In this document: positions 62,585-64,000 of the stretch, one piece after another | How positions within the stretch are numbered: the stretch's first letter is position 1 | How the letters are laid out: the number at the start of each line of letters is the position of its first letter | From: Jannaschia donghaensis | Lineage (GTDB): Bacteria; Pseudomonadota; Alphaproteobacteria; Rhodobacterales; Rhodobacteraceae | DNA length: 64,000 nt | Reading direction: 5' to 3' | Assembly: GCF_001403795.1 (NCBI RefSeq) | Contig: NZ_CXSU01000012.1 | Location: 1,118,471 to 1,182,470 of the forward strand | The notes under the pieces: generated by a model | Told to the model about the DNA's origin: nothing | The model's input: only the letters and a program-made list of their open reading frames with translations | Database searches by the model: none | Program-made: the position numbers and the translations under genes

Positions 62585-64000
62585 ATGGCCGAAACGAAAC
62601 GCCGCAAGAAGAAATCGAACATGGCCGTATGGGTCGTTCTGGGTCTTCTGATCCTGGCGCTGGGCGGGTTCGGCGTCGGCGGGTTCGGCAGTTCTCTCTC
62701 CACGGTAGCCAGCGTGGGCGACCGCGATATCACCGTCCAGGAATACGCCGATGCGCTGCAGGCCGAACAGGCCCGCGTGGGTCAGCAGTTCGGTCAGCGC
62801 CTGACCATCCAGCAAATGCAGGCCCTGGGCCTGGATCGTCGCGTGATGGAGCGTTTGCTGGCCGGCGCCGCGCTGGAGGAGGAGGCAGACCGCGTCGGCC
62901 TGTCGATCGGCGATGGCGAAGTCGCCCGCCGCATCCGCGAAAACCCCGCGTTCGGCGGCATCGCCGGTGGTTTCGACCGGGAGGGTTATGCCTTCGCGCT
63001 GGACCGCGCCGGCCTGTCGGAACGCGCCTACGAGGAGCAGATCCGCAACGACATCGCGCGCGAATTGCTGCAGGCTGCGGTCGTGGGCGGGACAGAAGCT
63101 CCGGCCACCTATGTCGATACGCTGACCCGCTACGTCGCCGAGACCCGCGATGTGACGCTGACCCCGGTGACGGTTGCGGATCTGGCCGGCGGTCAGATCG
63201 CGCCGACCGAGGACGATCTCCAGACGTTCTACGACGAGAACCAGGCCCTTTTCGAAACGCCCGAATTGCGCGCCATCACCTATGCCTGGGTCGCGCCCGA
63301 CCGGATCGTCGACGGCATCGAGGTGGACGAGGTGCAGCTGCGCGAGGTCTATGAGGATCGCATCGATCAGTACCGGCAGCCCGCCCGCGTCCTGGCCGAG
63401 CGTTTGGCCTTTGCCGACACCGCCGCCGCCGAAGCCGCGTTGGCGGCCATTGAATCCGGCGAGATGACGTTCGACGCATTGGTGGAAGATCGGGGCCTGA
63501 CGCTCGATGACGTCGATCAAGGCGAGATTGCGCAGAGCGATGTCGACGCAGACGTCGCCGACGCCCTTTTTGCGCTGGAGGAGCCGGGCATCGCCGGTCC
63601 GGTCGAGACGTCCCTTGGCCCCGCGCTTTTCCGCGTGAATGCCATTCTCAACCCTACCGAAATTACCTTCGAGGAGGTTCGCGACAGCCTTGTGGCCGAG
63701 GTCGGGCTGGACACCGCCCGGCGCAGCATCGACGCCGACCGGGAAATGATGGACGACATGCTGGCCGGCGGCGCGACGCTGGAAGAACTGGCGGCGGATA
63801 CGATGCTGACGTTGGGCACCGTGCGCTGGGATGCCGGCGGCGACGATCAGGGGGCCGACATCGCCGCCTATGACGAATTTCGTGCCGTGGCGCGCGCGGC
63901 CCAAAGCGGGGACTTTCCCGAGTTGGAAACCCTTTCGGACGGCGGGCTTTTCGCGCTGCGCCTGGACGAAATCGTCCCCCCGACCGTGCCGCCGCTGTCG
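62585..64000 (+). CDS. PpiD/SurA-type peptidyl-prolyl isomerase, partial
   Basis: A membrane-anchored periplasmic foldase cut by the right edge after 472 codons. N-terminal basic segment (MAETKRRKKKSNMAV), one membrane helix (WVVLGLLILALGGFGVGGFG), a SurA-N domain (VGDRDITVQEYADALQAEQA, LGLDRRVMERLLAGAALEEE) and a parvulin-like region (ARVLAERLAFADTAAAEAAL ... FDALVEDRGLTLDDVDQGEI). This is the PpiD layout; it helps outer-membrane protein folding. ATG 62585 is chosen because the basic region plus helix starts there; ATG 62564 is an alternative. Confidence 0.9.
   Translation, partial: MAETKRRKKKSNMAVWVVLGLLILALGGFGVGGFGSSLSTVASVGDRDITVQEYADALQAEQARVGQQFGQRLTIQQMQALGLDRRVMERLLAGAALEEEADRVGLSIGDGEVARRIRENPAFGGIAGGFDREGYAFALDRAGLSERAYEEQIRNDIARELLQAAVVGGTEAPATYVDTLTRYVAETRDVTLTPVTVADLAGGQIAPTEDDLQTFYDENQALFETPELRAITYAWVAPDRIVDGIEVDEVQLREVYEDRIDQYRQPARVLAERLAFADTAAAEAALAAIESGEMTFDALVEDRGLTLDDVDQGEIAQSDVDADVADALFALEEPGIAGPVETSLGPALFRVNAILNPTEITFEEVRDSLVAEVGLDTARRSIDADREMMDDMLAGGATLEELAADTMLTLGTVRWDAGGDDQGADIAAYDEFRAVARAAQSGDFPELETLSDGGLFALRLDEIVPPTVPPLS

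Noticed and set aside
1-64000. CRISPR arrays, prophage or insertion sequences
   Set aside because: No regularly spaced direct repeats, no transposase, integrase or phage structural motifs were found; the tRNA genes have no flanking attachment repeats that I can see.

Overview
The window reads as one contiguous chromosomal piece of a GC-rich alphaproteobacterium, most probably a marine Rhodobacterales (Roseobacter-type) bacterium. Support comes from the single-enzyme 5-aminolevulinate synthase (hemA), the zwf-pgl-pgi Entner-Doudoroff cluster, the liv branched-chain amino acid transporter, a TRAP transporter, a DUF1127 protein, egtB/egtD ergothioneine genes, a LOV-type histidine kinase, and very tight operons with ATGA/GTGA/TGATG junctions. 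No phage, insertion sequence or CRISPR array is visible. Species assignment is inference from gene content, not from a marker search.

Layout: 1-5.5 kb xseA (cut by the left edge), a small Cys-rich protein, a membrane protein gene interrupted by an in-frame TGA, purD, a DoxX-like protein, an M20 peptidase and a secreted protein. 5.5-9.5 kb hemA with a palindrome upstream, a RodZ-like protein and ispG. 9.5-13.5 kb a cytosine-C5 methyltransferase fused by ATGA to a GIY-YIG nuclease, then convergent egtB-egtD. 13.5-19.2 kb the liv operon with an extra secreted protein inside it. 19.3-25.4 kb a DUF815 ATPase, tatABC, a degenerate NlpD-like lipoprotein, pcm, surE and an enoyl-CoA hydratase. 25.4-29.7 kb a thioesterase, DUF1127, a MocR regulator with repeated upstream boxes, and rplM-rpsI with clear promoter and terminator. 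29.7-36.4 kb potBCA without a binding protein, an SH3 protein, rnd, purN, purM and a membrane protein. 36.4-39.6 kb three tRNAs, a histidine kinase, a metallo-beta-lactamase-fold hydrolase and a thioesterase. 39.6-48.9 kb pgi, pgl, zwf with a LacI-type operator, anmK, tyrS, a nucleotidyltransferase, two overlapping cyclophilins and a DUF533 protein. 49-55 kb a LOV histidine kinase and a TRAP transporter operon. 55-59.7 kb the most accessory-looking part: an RTX gene remnant, a Cache histidine kinase, a large glycosidase-like protein without signal peptide, and a NarL-type regulator. 59.7-64 kb a lytic transglycosylase, ssb, an aminotransferase and a PpiD-like isomerase cut by the right edge.

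How parts work together: purD, purN and purM make purine precursors; zwf, pgl and pgi feed glucose into the Entner-Doudoroff route and carry an operator that resembles a gluconate-repressor site; tatABC can export the Tat-signal TRAP binding protein; surE, pcm and nlpD form the familiar stationary-phase/cell-wall neighbourhood; the kinase/regulator pair flanking the glycosidase suggests sensed control of an extracellular polysaccharide enzyme. The best candidates for something not well described are the glycosidase locus (55.3-59.7 kb) and the methyltransferase/GIY-YIG pair (9.6-11.25 kb).
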